Notes: generated by a model from the letters alone, not told the origin. A stretch of DNA of 64,000 bases from an uncultured Desulfovibrio sp. (GCF_910584445.1 NZ_CAJUBO010000008.1:1-64000); one strand, 5' to 3'; shown: positions 8,334 through 18,024, counted from the stretch's first letter. A program made the numbers and translations.

Positions 8334-10061
8334 ATGAAGTTCCTCCCCTCGCAGATCAGCTTCTTTCTCCAGCAGCACAGCGTGCGCCGCAACCTCGTCT
8401 TTCTCCGGCGCTTCCTGCTCATGCTGCTGGGACTCATCATCCTCTATTCCCTGCTCTTCCACGTCATCATGCGCTACGAAGGGCACGACTATTCCTGGAT
8501 CACCGGCTTCTACTGGACGCTCACGGTCATGTCCACGCTGGGCTTCGGCGACATCACCTTCACGTCCGACCTGGGCATGGCCTTTTCCATCGTGGTCCTG
8601 CTGTCCGGGGTGCTGCTGCTGCTCATCATGCTCCCCTTCGCGTTCATCCAGTTCTTTTATGCCCCGTGGCTCAAGGCGCAGGAAAAGGGGCACACGCCCC
8701 GCGCGGTGGGGCAGGACGTGAAGGGGCACGTCATCGTGGTCAGCACAAGCCCCATCGCCCTCAACCTCGTGGACGACCTGCGCAGCTACGGCGCGCGTTG
8801 CGTCCTCCTCTGCCACGACAGCCAGACCACCCTCGACCTGCTCGACCAGGGCTACGAGGCCGTGGTGGGCGAGCACGATTCCAGCGTGGTCTACAGCAAC
8901 CTGCGCCTGACCGAGGCGGCCATGCTCGTGGCGCTGGACAGCGACGTGCGCAACACCAACATCGTCTTCACCGCGCGCGACGTGGCAAAGGATGTCCCCA
9001 TCGTGGCCTCGGCCCAGAGCGAGGACGCCATCGACATCCTGCGCCTGGCGGGCAGCTCGCGCGTGTTCCAGTTCCACCGCCTGCTGGGCGAGGCGCTTGC
9101 CAGGCGCGTCCTCAACGCCAATGCCCGCTTCAGCATCGCCAGCCGTTACAAGGAACTGGTGGCCGCCGAGGGGCCTGTCATGCGTACGCGGCTCGTGGGC
9201 AAATCCCTGCGGCAGAGCGGCCTGCGCAAGGCCTCGGGGGCCAACGTGGTGGGCCTGTGGGAGCGCGGGCGCTTTGTCCTGCCCAATCCCGACACGGTCT
9301 TCACCGCCACCATGGTCATGGTCATCGTGGGCGACATGCAGCAGATCCAGGCGGCCAACGCCTTTCTCAGCGAGGACATGCCGGAGGAGACACGGGAACA
9401 GAGCGACGCGCCCGTGGTCATCCTCGGCTGCGGCCGCGTGGGCCGCGATGCGGCGCGCCAGCTTGAACGCAGCGGACGCCCCTACAACGTGGTGGACAAG
9501 ACCCCCAAGGGCGGCTTCCTCAAGGAGCATCTTGTCATCGGCGACGCCGCCGACCTGGAGGTGCTGGAGCGCGCCGGCATCCGCACCGCGCCCTCGGTCA
9601 TCATCACCACCCACGACGACGACACCAATATCTACCTCACCCTCTACTGCCGCCGCCTGCGCGAAGATATCCAGATCATCAGCCGCGCCACGCTGGACCG
9701 CAACGTGGGCATCCTGCACGCGGCGGGGGCAGACCTTGTGCTTTCGCTGGCGTCGATGGTGACGAGCAGCATCATCAACCTGCTCGCGCCGGGCAAGGTG
9801 CTCATGATCAGCGAAGGGCTGAACATCTTCCGCGCCATCGTGGGCAAGAGCCTGGTGGGCAAGCCGCTCATGGGCAGCGGCATCCGCAGCGAAAGCCGGT
9901 GCAGCGTGGTGGCCCTGCGCGGCACGGACGGCATCCTCCACGCCAACCCCGACCCCAGCCATGTCTTCGCGGAGGGAGAAGAGATGTATCTCATCGGCGA
10001 TTCGGAGGCGGAAAAGGCGTTTTACGAAAAATTCGGCAAGAACGAGCCGCTCACGGCCTGA
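8334..10061 (+). CDS. Two-RCK potassium channel protein (TrkA-N domains)
   Basis: 575 residues. Two membrane helices (about 24-46 and 83-108) flank a pore loop with filter TLGFGD at residues 68-73, a variant of TVGYGD. Two cytoplasmic RCK/TrkA-N Rossmann domains follow: the first from about 131 (HVIVVSTSP), the second from about 361 with the full GCGRVG NAD-binding motif, then a TrkA-C-like end (about 490-570). Such proteins are ligand-gated K+ channels. The ATG at 8334 is chosen since the open upstream extension is proline/arginine-rich and unrelated. Transcribed divergently from ettA across 251 bp. Confidence 0.88.
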   Translation: MKFLPSQISFFLQQHSVRRNLVFLRRFLLMLLGLIILYSLLFHVIMRYEGHDYSWITGFYWTLTVMSTLGFGDITFTSDLGMAFSIVVLLSGVLLLLIMLPFAFIQFFYAPWLKAQEKGHTPRAVGQDVKGHVIVVSTSPIALNLVDDLRSYGARCVLLCHDSQTTLDLLDQGYEAVVGEHDSSVVYSNLRLTEAAMLVALDSDVRNTNIVFTARDVAKDVPIVASAQSEDAIDILRLAGSSRVFQFHRLLGEALARRVLNANARFSIASRYKELVAAEGPVMRTRLVGKSLRQSGLRKASGANVVGLWERGRFVLPNPDTVFTATMVMVIVGDMQQIQAANAFLSEDMPEETREQSDAPVVILGCGRVGRDAARQLERSGRPYNVVDKTPKGGFLKEHLVIGDAADLEVLERAGIRTAPSVIITTHDDDTNIYLTLYCRRLREDIQIISRATLDRNVGILHAAGADLVLSLASMVTSSIINLLAPGKVLMISEGLNIFRAIVGKSLVGKPLMGSGIRSESRCSVVALRGTDGILHANPDPSHVFAEGEEMYLIGDSEAEKAFYEKFGKNEPLTA

Positions 10062-10246
10062 AACGCCGCCCGCGCGGGCGAAACGCCGGAGAGCCACCAT
10101 TAAAGAAGAGAAGCGGCAGCATTAACGTGAAGTGGTTTGGATCGCCAGCGAACCTGTCAGGTTCGGGAAAGAACGCGGACGGACTTGTGAAAAGCCCGTA
10201 TGGAGCATAGGGTGTTCTGCACCTTTCGACATGTGCGGGGGGACAC
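10062..10246. other. Intergenic region with a 17-bp palindrome
   Basis: 185 bases between the K+ channel and the ABC exporter. It contains CGAACCTG-t-CAGGTTCG at 10149-10165, a perfect inverted repeat with a 1-base centre and no following T-run, so an operator is likelier than a terminator. No convincing promoter or RNA gene was recognised. Confidence 0.4.
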
Positions 10247-12106
10247 ATGCTGAACCAACAGCTCTACACGGTATTTAAGTCCATTTACAGGTGGATGGGC
10301 AGTGGCCTGCGAAAACGTTTCTGGCGGGTCATGGGGCTTTCCGTGGTGGTGGCCCTGACGGAATTCGGGCTGGCGGCCGCGGTGGCGCTCCTCGGCGTGG
10401 TCCTGGCATCGCCGCAGACCATTGTGCAGTCCGGCGTCATGCGGCGCCTTGTGGAGCTGTTTCCCTTCCTGCAACCGATGACGGAGGACCCGCGGCTACT
10501 GCTCATCTGCCTGCTGGCGGTCCTGTGCGGGGCCGTGCTGTGCAAGTCGCTGTCCCTGGCGCTCCTCACCTGGCGGCAATCGTCCTTCAGCCAGGCGCTC
10601 AATCTGGAAATGGCAAGACGCCTGTTCCACGGTTTCGTGAATGCCCCCTATCTCTGGCATGTGGGCCAGCGGGTCAGCGATCTGGTCACGATGCTGGGCT
10701 GGACCAGCTATGTGGGGCAGTATTGTTTTGCCGTCGTGCAGGCGTTGGGGCAACTGGCCGTCGCCGTTGTGCTGATCGTCGTGGTGTTCGTCGCAACGCC
10801 TGTCGTGGGCGGCATCGTCTTCACGGGCACCACCGTGGCCGCATATCTCAGCTTTCGTTTCAGCCGCAGGCTCGTCAATATTTCCAGTCAGGAAGTGGCC
10901 CAGGGCCAGCGTGACGCCGGCCGCATCGCGCACACCGCCCTGTATGGCGTCCGCGAGCTGATGATCTATCATCAGCAACGGGCCTTCGAATCCCGCTATG
11001 TCCAGTGCGAGGGGCGGGCGGCCCGCGGCCGGGCATTGCTGCCCGTCTGGAATCCGCTGCCGTCCTGGACGCTGGAATGGGTGGGGATGGTGCTCCTGCT
11101 CGGGGCGGTCCTTCTGCTGTACTGGCGGGATACCGGCATCGCGGCCACTGTGGGCGCCCTGACCCTGCTGGCGGCGGTAGCGTGGCGACTTTTGCCCATC
11201 ATCAACAGACTGGTGCAGCAGCTGCTGATCATGCAGCAGCAGATACCCCAGATCGGGCCGGTGCTGCGGAAGCTGGAGGAAGTTGACGCGCTTTTGCCCT
11301 CCGCCCCCGAGAAGGCGGCAGACTGCCCGCTGACAAAAGATTTGCAGCTGAAAAATGTTTCCTTCCGCTATCCCGGCACGCCGGACGGCAGGCCGGATGC
11401 GTTGCGCGGTTTGGACCTGCGCATCCCGCGCGGAAGCATGGTGGGCTTCGTGGGGCTTTCCGGCGCCGGAAAGAGCACGGTGGTGGCTCTGCTGACCGGC
11501 TTGTTCCCCCCCACATCAGGAAAGATCCTGGTGGACGGCCGCCCCATGGACAACGCCCTGCGCGCGGGGTGGATCCGTCGTATCGGGTATGTGCCCCAGT
11601 CGCCGTTTCTGCTCAATGCCAGCATTGCGGAAAACATCGCCTTCAGCCACTGGGGCACGACAGTTGACCGCGCGCGGGTGCAGCAATGCTGCCGCATGGC
11701 GGCCATGGATTTTGTGGATGACCTGGAACAGGGGCTTGATACCGTCATCGGAGAGCGGGGGGTGCGTCTTTCCGGCGGCCAGATACAGCGGGTGGCAATT
11801 GCCAGGGCGCTGTACCACGATCCGCAGTTCATTCTGTTCGATGAGGCCACCAGCGCCCTGGACGGCGCGGCGGAACAGGCCATCCAGCAGACCATCGACA
11901 GCCTGCGGTCGCGCATGACCCTGGTGGTGGTGGCGCACAGGTTGAGTACGGTGCAGGCCTGCGACACGGTGTACTGGATAGATGAGGGCGAAGTGCGCAT
12001 GGCCGGGACGCCGGAATCCGTGCTGCCCGCCTATGAAGCCTATCTCGCCGCGAAAAACGGCGCATGCGGCGAAGGAACCGTGCCCCCTGAAGCGCAGGGG
12101 GCGTAA
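10247..12106 (+). CDS. ABC exporter, fused membrane and ATPase domains
   Basis: 619-residue half-transporter of the type I exporter family. A membrane domain with about six helices (residues 20-330) is fused to an ATPase: Walker A GLSGAGKST near 403-411, signature LSGGQIQRVAIARAL near 507, Walker B FILFDEATSALD near 527 and the H-loop VVVAHRLST. It likely works as a homodimer. The layout and PglK/MsbA-like membrane part suggest a lipid-linked glycan or lipid flippase, but substrate is an inference. A G-rich stretch (CGGGGGGAC) precedes the ATG. It stands alone between the K+ channel and argG. Confidence 0.85.
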   Translation: MLNQQLYTVFKSIYRWMGSGLRKRFWRVMGLSVVVALTEFGLAAAVALLGVVLASPQTIVQSGVMRRLVELFPFLQPMTEDPRLLLICLLAVLCGAVLCKSLSLALLTWRQSSFSQALNLEMARRLFHGFVNAPYLWHVGQRVSDLVTMLGWTSYVGQYCFAVVQALGQLAVAVVLIVVVFVATPVVGGIVFTGTTVAAYLSFRFSRRLVNISSQEVAQGQRDAGRIAHTALYGVRELMIYHQQRAFESRYVQCEGRAARGRALLPVWNPLPSWTLEWVGMVLLLGAVLLLYWRDTGIAATVGALTLLAAVAWRLLPIINRLVQQLLIMQQQIPQIGPVLRKLEEVDALLPSAPEKAADCPLTKDLQLKNVSFRYPGTPDGRPDALRGLDLRIPRGSMVGFVGLSGAGKSTVVALLTGLFPPTSGKILVDGRPMDNALRAGWIRRIGYVPQSPFLLNASIAENIAFSHWGTTVDRARVQQCCRMAAMDFVDDLEQGLDTVIGERGVRLSGGQIQRVAIARALYHDPQFILFDEATSALDGAAEQAIQQTIDSLRSRMTLVVVAHRLSTVQACDTVYWIDEGEVRMAGTPESVLPAYEAYLAAKNGACGEGTVPPEAQGA

Positions 12107-12304
12107 GCCAGGCCTTCCCCTCGGCTCCAGGATCCATCAGAACTGCCTCCCAGCGCCCGGAAAACCCCGGAAAATCCCTGCGGCGGCCATACAGGCGCCG
12201 TGGCCCGCCACCGACCATGAACTCTTTGGGGCATGACTACCGCCGGGCTTGCGCCACGGAAGGAATTGGACAATACTGCGGGGCCAACACAAAGGGAGTG
12301 CAGC

Positions 12305-13510
12305 ATGTCCGAAATCAAAAAAGTCGTTCTTGCCTATTCGGGGGGCCTTGATACCTCGGTCATCCTGAAGTGGCTCATCGTTACCTATGGGTGCGAGGTC
12401 ATCACCGTCACCGCCGACCTGGGACAGCCGGAAGACCTGGCGGGCGTTGAGGAAAAAGCCCTGCGCACCGGCGCTTCCAAGGCCTATGTGCTGGACCTGC
12501 GCGAAGAACTGGCGCGCGACTTCATCTTCCCCATGAACCGGGGCGCCGCGCGGTACGAGAACCGCTACATGCTCGGCACCTCCATCGCCCGGCCCTGCAT
12601 CACCAAGGCCCTCATCGACGTGGCCCGCGCCGAGGGCGCGGACGCCATCGCCCATGGCGCCACCGGCAAGGGCAACGATCAGGTGCGCTTCGAGTTCGCG
12701 GCCAAGGCCCTTGCGCCGGATATCAAGGTCATTGCGCCCTGGCGGGAATGGGACCTCATGTCGCGCACGGCGCTCAACGCCTTCGCCGAAAAGCACGGCA
12801 TCCCCATTTCCAGCGGCGCCAAGCGCTACAGCATGGACGCCAACATGCTCCACACGAGCTTTGAGGGCAGCGAGCTGGAAAATCCGGGCAACGCGCCGCA
12901 CGAGTCCTGCCACGAACGCTGCGTGCCGGTGGAACAGGCACCGGACACGCCCGAGATCATCGAGGTGGGCTTCGAGGCGGGCAACCCGGTCTCCGTCAAC
13001 GGCGAGCGTCTTTCGCCCTATGCCCTCATCCGCACCCTGGCGGACATGGCCGGGCGCAACGGCATCGGCCGCGACGACATGGTGGAGAACCGCTATGTGG
13101 GCATGAAGTGCCGGGGCGTCTATGAAAATCCCGCCGGCACCCTGCTTTATGCCCTGCACCGCGACCTTGAGGGCATCTGCATGGACCGCGAACTGCTCGC
13201 CATCCGCGACATGCTCGCCGTGCCCTATTCGCATGCCGTGTACAACGGCTACTGGTTCTCGCCCGAGCGCGAAGCCATGCAGGCATTTTTCGACAAGTCG
13301 CAGGAAAACGTCACCGGCACCGTACGCGCCAAGCTCTACAAGGGCGGCGTCTGGCCCCTGGCGCGCACCTCGCCCGTGTCGCTCTTTTCCGAGGACCTTG
13401 CCACCTTTGAAGGCGGCAACTACGACCACAAGGACGCGGCCGGGTTCATCCGCCTGAACGGCCTGCGCCTTGGCCTGTTTGCCGCCGTGCGCGACCGGGC
13501 GGGCAAATAA
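12305..13510 (+). CDS. argG: Argininosuccinate synthase
   Basis: Cytoplasmic ligase joining citrulline and aspartate with ATP, the penultimate arginine step. 401 residues, the usual length. The N-terminal PP-loop YSGGLDTSV (residues 11-19), the citrulline/aspartate segment GAARYENRYMLGTS, HGATGKGNDQVRFE and ANMLHTSFEG are all present. The ATG at 12305 has AAGGGAGTG upstream; an earlier in-frame ATG at 12233 adds 24 residues unlike the family. argH follows 66 bp downstream, an arginine operon; argF is not adjacent. Confidence 0.97.
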   Translation: MSEIKKVVLAYSGGLDTSVILKWLIVTYGCEVITVTADLGQPEDLAGVEEKALRTGASKAYVLDLREELARDFIFPMNRGAARYENRYMLGTSIARPCITKALIDVARAEGADAIAHGATGKGNDQVRFEFAAKALAPDIKVIAPWREWDLMSRTALNAFAEKHGIPISSGAKRYSMDANMLHTSFEGSELENPGNAPHESCHERCVPVEQAPDTPEIIEVGFEAGNPVSVNGERLSPYALIRTLADMAGRNGIGRDDMVENRYVGMKCRGVYENPAGTLLYALHRDLEGICMDRELLAIRDMLAVPYSHAVYNGYWFSPEREAMQAFFDKSQENVTGTVRAKLYKGGVWPLARTSPVSLFSEDLATFEGGNYDHKDAAGFIRLNGLRLGLFAAVRDRAGK

Positions 13511-13576
13511 CCCCCGCGGGGCGCCCCGGGGCGCCCCGCACGCACGGACAGACCGCGCGGGCACGAGGAGAAACAG

Positions 13577-15016
13577 ATGGCATCGCACACCAACAGCACC
13601 TGGGGCGGCCGCTTCAGCGCCGGCCCGGCGGAGGCTGTGGCCGCATATACCGATTCGCAGCGCTATGACCGCGCCCTCTGGCGGCAGGACATCCGCGCCT
13701 CCAAAGCGCACGCCCGCATGCTGGGGCGCCAGGGCGTCATCACGCCTGACGAGGCCGACCGGATCGTGGAGGGCCTGGACGCGGTGGCGGACGAGATCCG
13801 CGCCGGGACCTTCGTCTGGAAGCCCGCGCTGGAAGATGTCCACATGAATATCGAGTCGCGCCTCACCGAGCTGATTGGCGAAGCGGGCAAGAAGCTCCAT
13901 ACGGGCCGCAGCCGCAATGACCAGGTGGCCCTGACCTTCCGCCTCTTTGTGGCGGACGCGCTGGACGGCTGGCGCAAGGGGCTTGTCGCCCTCTGCGGGG
14001 CGCTGGCGCGCCGCGCGGGCGAACACAGGGACGACCTGCTCCCCGGCTACACCCACCTTCAGCCCGCCCAGCCCGTGAGCCTTGCCCAGCATCTGCTCGC
14101 CTACGCCTGGATGTTCCGGCGCGACGCGGGCCGCCTGGAAGACACCCTCGCCCGGGTGCGCATCTCCCCCCTGGGCGCTGCGGCCCTGGCGGGGACGACC
14201 TATCCGCTCGACCCCCAAAGCGTGGCGGAAGAAGTGGGCTTTTCCGGCATCCTCGCCAATTCCATGGACGCCGTTTCGGACAGGGATTTTGTGCTGGAGG
14301 CGCTCTTCGACGCGGCAACCGTCATGATGCACCTCTCACGTCTCTGCGAGGAGATCGTGCTGTGGGCCAATCCGGCCTTTGGCTTCGTACGCCTGCCGGA
14401 TAGCTTTTCCACAGGTTCGTCCATCATGCCGCAAAAAAAGAATCCCGATGTGGCGGAGCTGATGCGCGGCAAGACCGGGCGCGTTTACGGCGCGCTCATG
14501 GGCCTGCTGACGGTCATGAAAGGGCTTCCCCTCGCCTACAACCGCGACATGCAGGAAGACAAGGAAGGCTTTCTTGACGCCGATGCCACGGTTTCGGCTT
14601 CCCTGGCGATCATGGCGGCCATGCTCGGAGAACTGGAATTTCGCGTCGACCGCATGCGGGACGCCTGCAAGGCAGGCTTTCTCAACGCCACGGAACTGGC
14701 CGACTACCTCGTGGCCCACGGCCTGCCCTTCCGCGAGGCGCACCACGTCACCGGCCAGGCCGTGGCCGCGGCGGAACGCGAGGGAAAGAGCCTGGAAGAG
14801 CTGACGATGGCCGAACTTCAGGCGCTCTCTCCGCGCATCGGCGAGGATGTGTACGATGTGCTCCAGTACGCGGCCGCCGTCCGGCGCCGGGAAACGCCCG
14901 GCGGCACGGGACCGCGCTCCGTGGGATACCAGCTGGAGAATTTCCGCCAGTGGCTGGAGGATGCCCGCGCCGCTACGTCCGCCTCTGCGCCGCCCGCTGC
15001 GAGAGACGCCCGCTGA
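13577..15016 (+). CDS. argH: Argininosuccinate lyase
   Basis: Cleaves argininosuccinate to arginine and fumarate. 479 residues, fumarase/aspartase superfamily. The signature loop GSSIMPQKKNPD (about residues 280-291) carries the catalytic serine; HTGRSRNDQVA and the GYTHLQPAQP histidine motif are intact. The ATG at 13577 follows GAGGAGAAACAG. Its stop overlaps the next gene's start in TGATG, so the downstream HisD-like gene is probably translationally coupled. The last 20 residues are Ala/Arg-rich and specific to this lineage. Confidence 0.97.
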   Translation: MASHTNSTWGGRFSAGPAEAVAAYTDSQRYDRALWRQDIRASKAHARMLGRQGVITPDEADRIVEGLDAVADEIRAGTFVWKPALEDVHMNIESRLTELIGEAGKKLHTGRSRNDQVALTFRLFVADALDGWRKGLVALCGALARRAGEHRDDLLPGYTHLQPAQPVSLAQHLLAYAWMFRRDAGRLEDTLARVRISPLGAAALAGTTYPLDPQSVAEEVGFSGILANSMDAVSDRDFVLEALFDAATVMMHLSRLCEEIVLWANPAFGFVRLPDSFSTGSSIMPQKKNPDVAELMRGKTGRVYGALMGLLTVMKGLPLAYNRDMQEDKEGFLDADATVSASLAIMAAMLGELEFRVDRMRDACKAGFLNATELADYLVAHGLPFREAHHVTGQAVAAAEREGKSLEELTMAELQALSPRIGEDVYDVLQYAAAVRRRETPGGTGPRSVGYQLENFRQWLEDARAATSASAPPAARDAR

Positions 15017-15873
15017 TGGCGGCCGCTTCCGGAAGCGGCGCTTCCGCGCCCCCTCTCTCATGGCCCGCATGGCTGGAGTCCGCACGGGTGGATGACGGCC
15101 TGGCCGCCTCGGCGTACGAGGCCACGCCGCCCGATTTCCGGGCGGCCCTCAAGACCGGTCTTGCCCTGGCCCACTTTCATTTCGGCGAGCGCACGCCATG
15201 CCTTGATGACACGGCGCGGCACGACCGCCTGGGCTTTTTGCGCGTGCGTTCGCGCGTTCCCGCGCCCTGGGCGCTCATCGTCATTTCCCCAGCCTACGCG
15301 GCTGCGGCCCGCCTCACGGCCGCCTGCGCCGCGGCCCTGCTGGCGGGGGTGCCGCGTGTGGGCGCTGTCTGCCTTGGGGGGGACCCGCATGCCGCCGCCC
15401 TGGTCAGCCTTGAACTCAGCGGCGTGGAAGATGTTTTCCGCCTTGACGCCGGGCGTTTCGCGGCGCTCCTTGACGGGCTTGCCGCCCTCCCCGGCCCGCG
15501 AGGACGCGTGGTGGTCCTCCACGATGGAGAACTGGCGTCCATCGCGCCTGCCGCCCGGAAGCGGGACATCCCCTGCCACGAGGAACACCGTCCTCCGCGT
15601 CTGCGCGTGGAGGCCACGGCCCCTATCGACCGCGAACTCCTCGCCTTCGCCCATGGCACCGCCGCCGTTGACGCCGCGCCGACGGCCGCCGCCCCGGTGG
15701 ACGCCGTTTTTCGCGCCACGGCCGAAGCGGACCCGGATGCGGCGCTGACCCTCTGCCCGGGCTGCGAAGGTTTCTGGCTGCACCCGGGACTGGACCCGAA
15801 CTTCTTTACCGTTTCCCGGCAGGCATTCGCCCCCTGGGCGCCGCTCCGCGCGGAGACCGCCGCCGCATCCTGA
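15016..15873 (+). CDS. Unknown protein with histidinol-dehydrogenase-like segment, coupled to argH
   Basis: 285 residues starting in the TGATG overlap with argH. I do not recognise a defined function. Residues about 85-140 (WALIVISPAYAAAARL, then LLAGVPRVGAVCLGG and LELSGVEDVFRLDAG) resemble the first nucleotide-binding subdomain of histidinol dehydrogenase (the VTPP..AAKIAGVDEIY region), but the length is about two thirds of HisD and the zinc-binding and catalytic region is not recognisable. Alternatives are a degenerate HisD paralog or an unrelated Rossmann protein. Composition matches its neighbours, and fusA2 starts 30 bp later on the same strand. Confidence 0.55.
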   Translation: MAAASGSGASAPPLSWPAWLESARVDDGLAASAYEATPPDFRAALKTGLALAHFHFGERTPCLDDTARHDRLGFLRVRSRVPAPWALIVISPAYAAAARLTAACAAALLAGVPRVGAVCLGGDPHAAALVSLELSGVEDVFRLDAGRFAALLDGLAALPGPRGRVVVLHDGELASIAPAARKRDIPCHEEHRPPRLRVEATAPIDRELLAFAHGTAAVDAAPTAAAPVDAVFRATAEADPDAALTLCPGCEGFWLHPGLDPNFFTVSRQAFAPWAPLRAETAAAS

Positions 15874-15903
15874 ACCGCGCCACGGCGCACCGGAGGCCGC
15901 CCC

Positions 15904-18024
15904 ATGCCCCCAGCCGACCACACGCGCCCCGACACGCCCACAACCGCTTCCAACCCCGCCATCCGGGCCATATGCGCCATTCGGAACCTCGGGATCATCG
16001 CCCATATCGACGCGGGCAAGACCACGCTCTCCGAACGGATGCTCTTTTACAGCCGCAAGATCCACCGCATGGGCGAAGTGCATGACGGCTCGGCCACCAT
16101 GGACTACATGCCCGAGGAACAGGAGCGGGGCATCACCATCGCCTCGGCCTGCACCACCTGCCACTGGGGCGGCGTCACGCTCAACATCATCGACACGCCG
16201 GGCCATGTGGACTTCACCATCGAGGTGGAGCGCAGTCTCCGCGTCCTTGACGGGGCCGTGGGCGTCTTCTGCGCGGTTGGCGGCGTGGAACCGCAGTCCG
16301 AAACGGTCTGGAGGCAGTCCGAACAATTCGGCGTGCCCAAGATCGCCTTCATCAACAAGATGGACAGGCCGGGCGCGGATTTCGCCGCCGTGCTCGAGGC
16401 CATGCGCGCCAGGCTCAAGGCCAATGCCGTGGCCGTGACCGCGCCGCTGGGTCAGGGCGATGCCTTCACGGGCGTGCTGGACCTCATCACGGGCGAGACC
16501 GTGACCTTCAGCGACGCGGACCAGGGCAGCACGGTGACGCGCGCGCCGTGGTCGCCCGAAGAGGCGACCATGGCCGCCCCCTGGCGCGAAACGCTGCTGG
16601 AGCGCCTTGCCGAGGCGGATGACGCCTTCCTGGCGCTCTGGCTTGAGGGCGCGCCCGGCGAGGCCGACATCCGGGCGGCCTTGCGCCGCGCCACGCTGGC
16701 GCGCGCCCTGGTGCCGGCCTTTTGCGGTTCGGCGCTCCGCAACATGGGCGTGCAGCCCCTGCTGGACGGCGTGCGCGACTATCTCCCCTCTCCTCTCGAT
16801 GTGCCGCCTCCCACGGGCACGGCGCCGGACGGTGAAACGACGCGCATCGAGCCAGATCCTGACGCCCCCGTTGCCGCGCTCGTCTTCAAGGTGCTCGTGG
16901 AGAACGGACGCAAACTGGCCTTTTCCCGCGTCTATGCCGGGAGCATCCGTGAAGGGGACGTGGTCCGGGTGCTCGGGGCGGACAGCGAAGGCAAGGCGCG
17001 CGAGCAGGCGGAACGCGTGGGCCGCATCTTCCGCCTGCATGCCGACAGGCGGGAACAGCTCGAAAGCGTCGGCACCGGCGACATCGCCGCGCTTGTCGGC
17101 CTGCGCTCCGCCCATACGGGCGACACCTGCTGCGGACGCGGACGGGACGCGCGCCTGGAGTCCATTGCCGTGCAGCCGCCTGTCATCACCCTCGCCCTTG
17201 AGCCGCGCAACGCCGATGAAGGCAAGACCCTCGACGAAGCCCTGGGACGCTATGCGGAGGAGGACCCGACCCTCACGGTCAGCCTGGACGAAGACTCCGG
17301 CCTGCGTATGGTCTCCGGCATGGGAGAGCTGCATCTGGATGTGCTTCTGGAACGCATGCGGCGCGAATATGGCATCAGCCCGCGCGCGGGTCAGCCGCAG
17401 GCGGTGCTGCGCGAGACCGTGAGCCGCGAGGCCGCGGCCGATGTGGTCTTTGACCGGGAATTCGGCAAGGAACGACAGCAGGGCGCGGTCGCCCTGCGCG
17501 TTGTCCCCCGTGAACGGCATGCGGGCAACCGCGTGCGGGTGGGCGATTTTCTGCCGAAGGAGGAGCGGGAAGCGCGCAAGCTCCTGCCACCGGCCTTTCT
17601 TGAAGCCGCGCTGGAAGGCGTGCGCGACGGATTGCAAAGCGGCGTCCAGACGGGCTGGCCCGTGGTGGATGTGGATGTGGAGCTGACAAAGGTGGAACGC
17701 ACCGAAGGCCTCACCACGATCCCCGGTTGCCGGATGGCCGCGGCCCAGGCCCTGCGCGAGGCGCTCACGGCGGCGGTCCCCCTTGTGCTGGAGCCTGTCA
17801 TGAAAACCGAGATCACCGTGCCGGAGGAATTTCTGGGCGCGGCCATCGGACTCTTCACCACGGCAGGAGGCAAGGTGGAGGATGTGGAAGACCAGGCCGG
17901 GCGCAAGCTCCTGCGCGGCACGGCCCCGTTGCGGCGGCTTTTCGGCTTTTCCACGTCCCTGCGTTCGGCCACCCAGGGCCGCGCGGGCCTGACGCTCACC
18001 TTCGACCGCTTTGACGCTCCCTAG
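15904..18024 (+). CDS. Second-type elongation factor G (EF-G2-like)
   Basis: 706-residue translational GTPase of the EF-G family. G1 AHIDAGKTT (33-41), G3 DTPGH (97-101) and G4 NKMD (151-154) are intact; domains II-V follow. Domain IV is divergent: the segment usually reading close to N-K-I-x-GG-x-IP-x-E is replaced by REARKLLPPAFLEAALEGV. It is not next to rpsL/rpsG/tuf, so it is probably a second, specialised EF-G (translocation or recycling) rather than the main factor; a ribosomal-protection role cannot be excluded. Start at ATG 15904 after a GGAGG 5-6 bases upstream. Confidence 0.85.
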   Translation: MPPADHTRPDTPTTASNPAIRAICAIRNLGIIAHIDAGKTTLSERMLFYSRKIHRMGEVHDGSATMDYMPEEQERGITIASACTTCHWGGVTLNIIDTPGHVDFTIEVERSLRVLDGAVGVFCAVGGVEPQSETVWRQSEQFGVPKIAFINKMDRPGADFAAVLEAMRARLKANAVAVTAPLGQGDAFTGVLDLITGETVTFSDADQGSTVTRAPWSPEEATMAAPWRETLLERLAEADDAFLALWLEGAPGEADIRAALRRATLARALVPAFCGSALRNMGVQPLLDGVRDYLPSPLDVPPPTGTAPDGETTRIEPDPDAPVAALVFKVLVENGRKLAFSRVYAGSIREGDVVRVLGADSEGKAREQAERVGRIFRLHADRREQLESVGTGDIAALVGLRSAHTGDTCCGRGRDARLESIAVQPPVITLALEPRNADEGKTLDEALGRYAEEDPTLTVSLDEDSGLRMVSGMGELHLDVLLERMRREYGISPRAGQPQAVLRETVSREAAADVVFDREFGKERQQGAVALRVVPRERHAGNRVRVGDFLPKEEREARKLLPPAFLEAALEGVRDGLQSGVQTGWPVVDVDVELTKVERTEGLTTIPGCRMAAAQALREALTAAVPLVLEPVMKTEITVPEEFLGAAIGLFTTAGGKVEDVEDQAGRKLLRGTAPLRRLFGFSTSLRSATQGRAGLTLTFDRFDAP

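Noticed and set aside
10120..10246. Possible SRP (4.5S) RNA, from a TGTCAGGTTCGG stretch resembling the SRP loop
   Set aside because: The conserved GGAAGCAG side of the loop is missing and no long closing helix forms; the stretch is better explained as a 17-bp palindrome.
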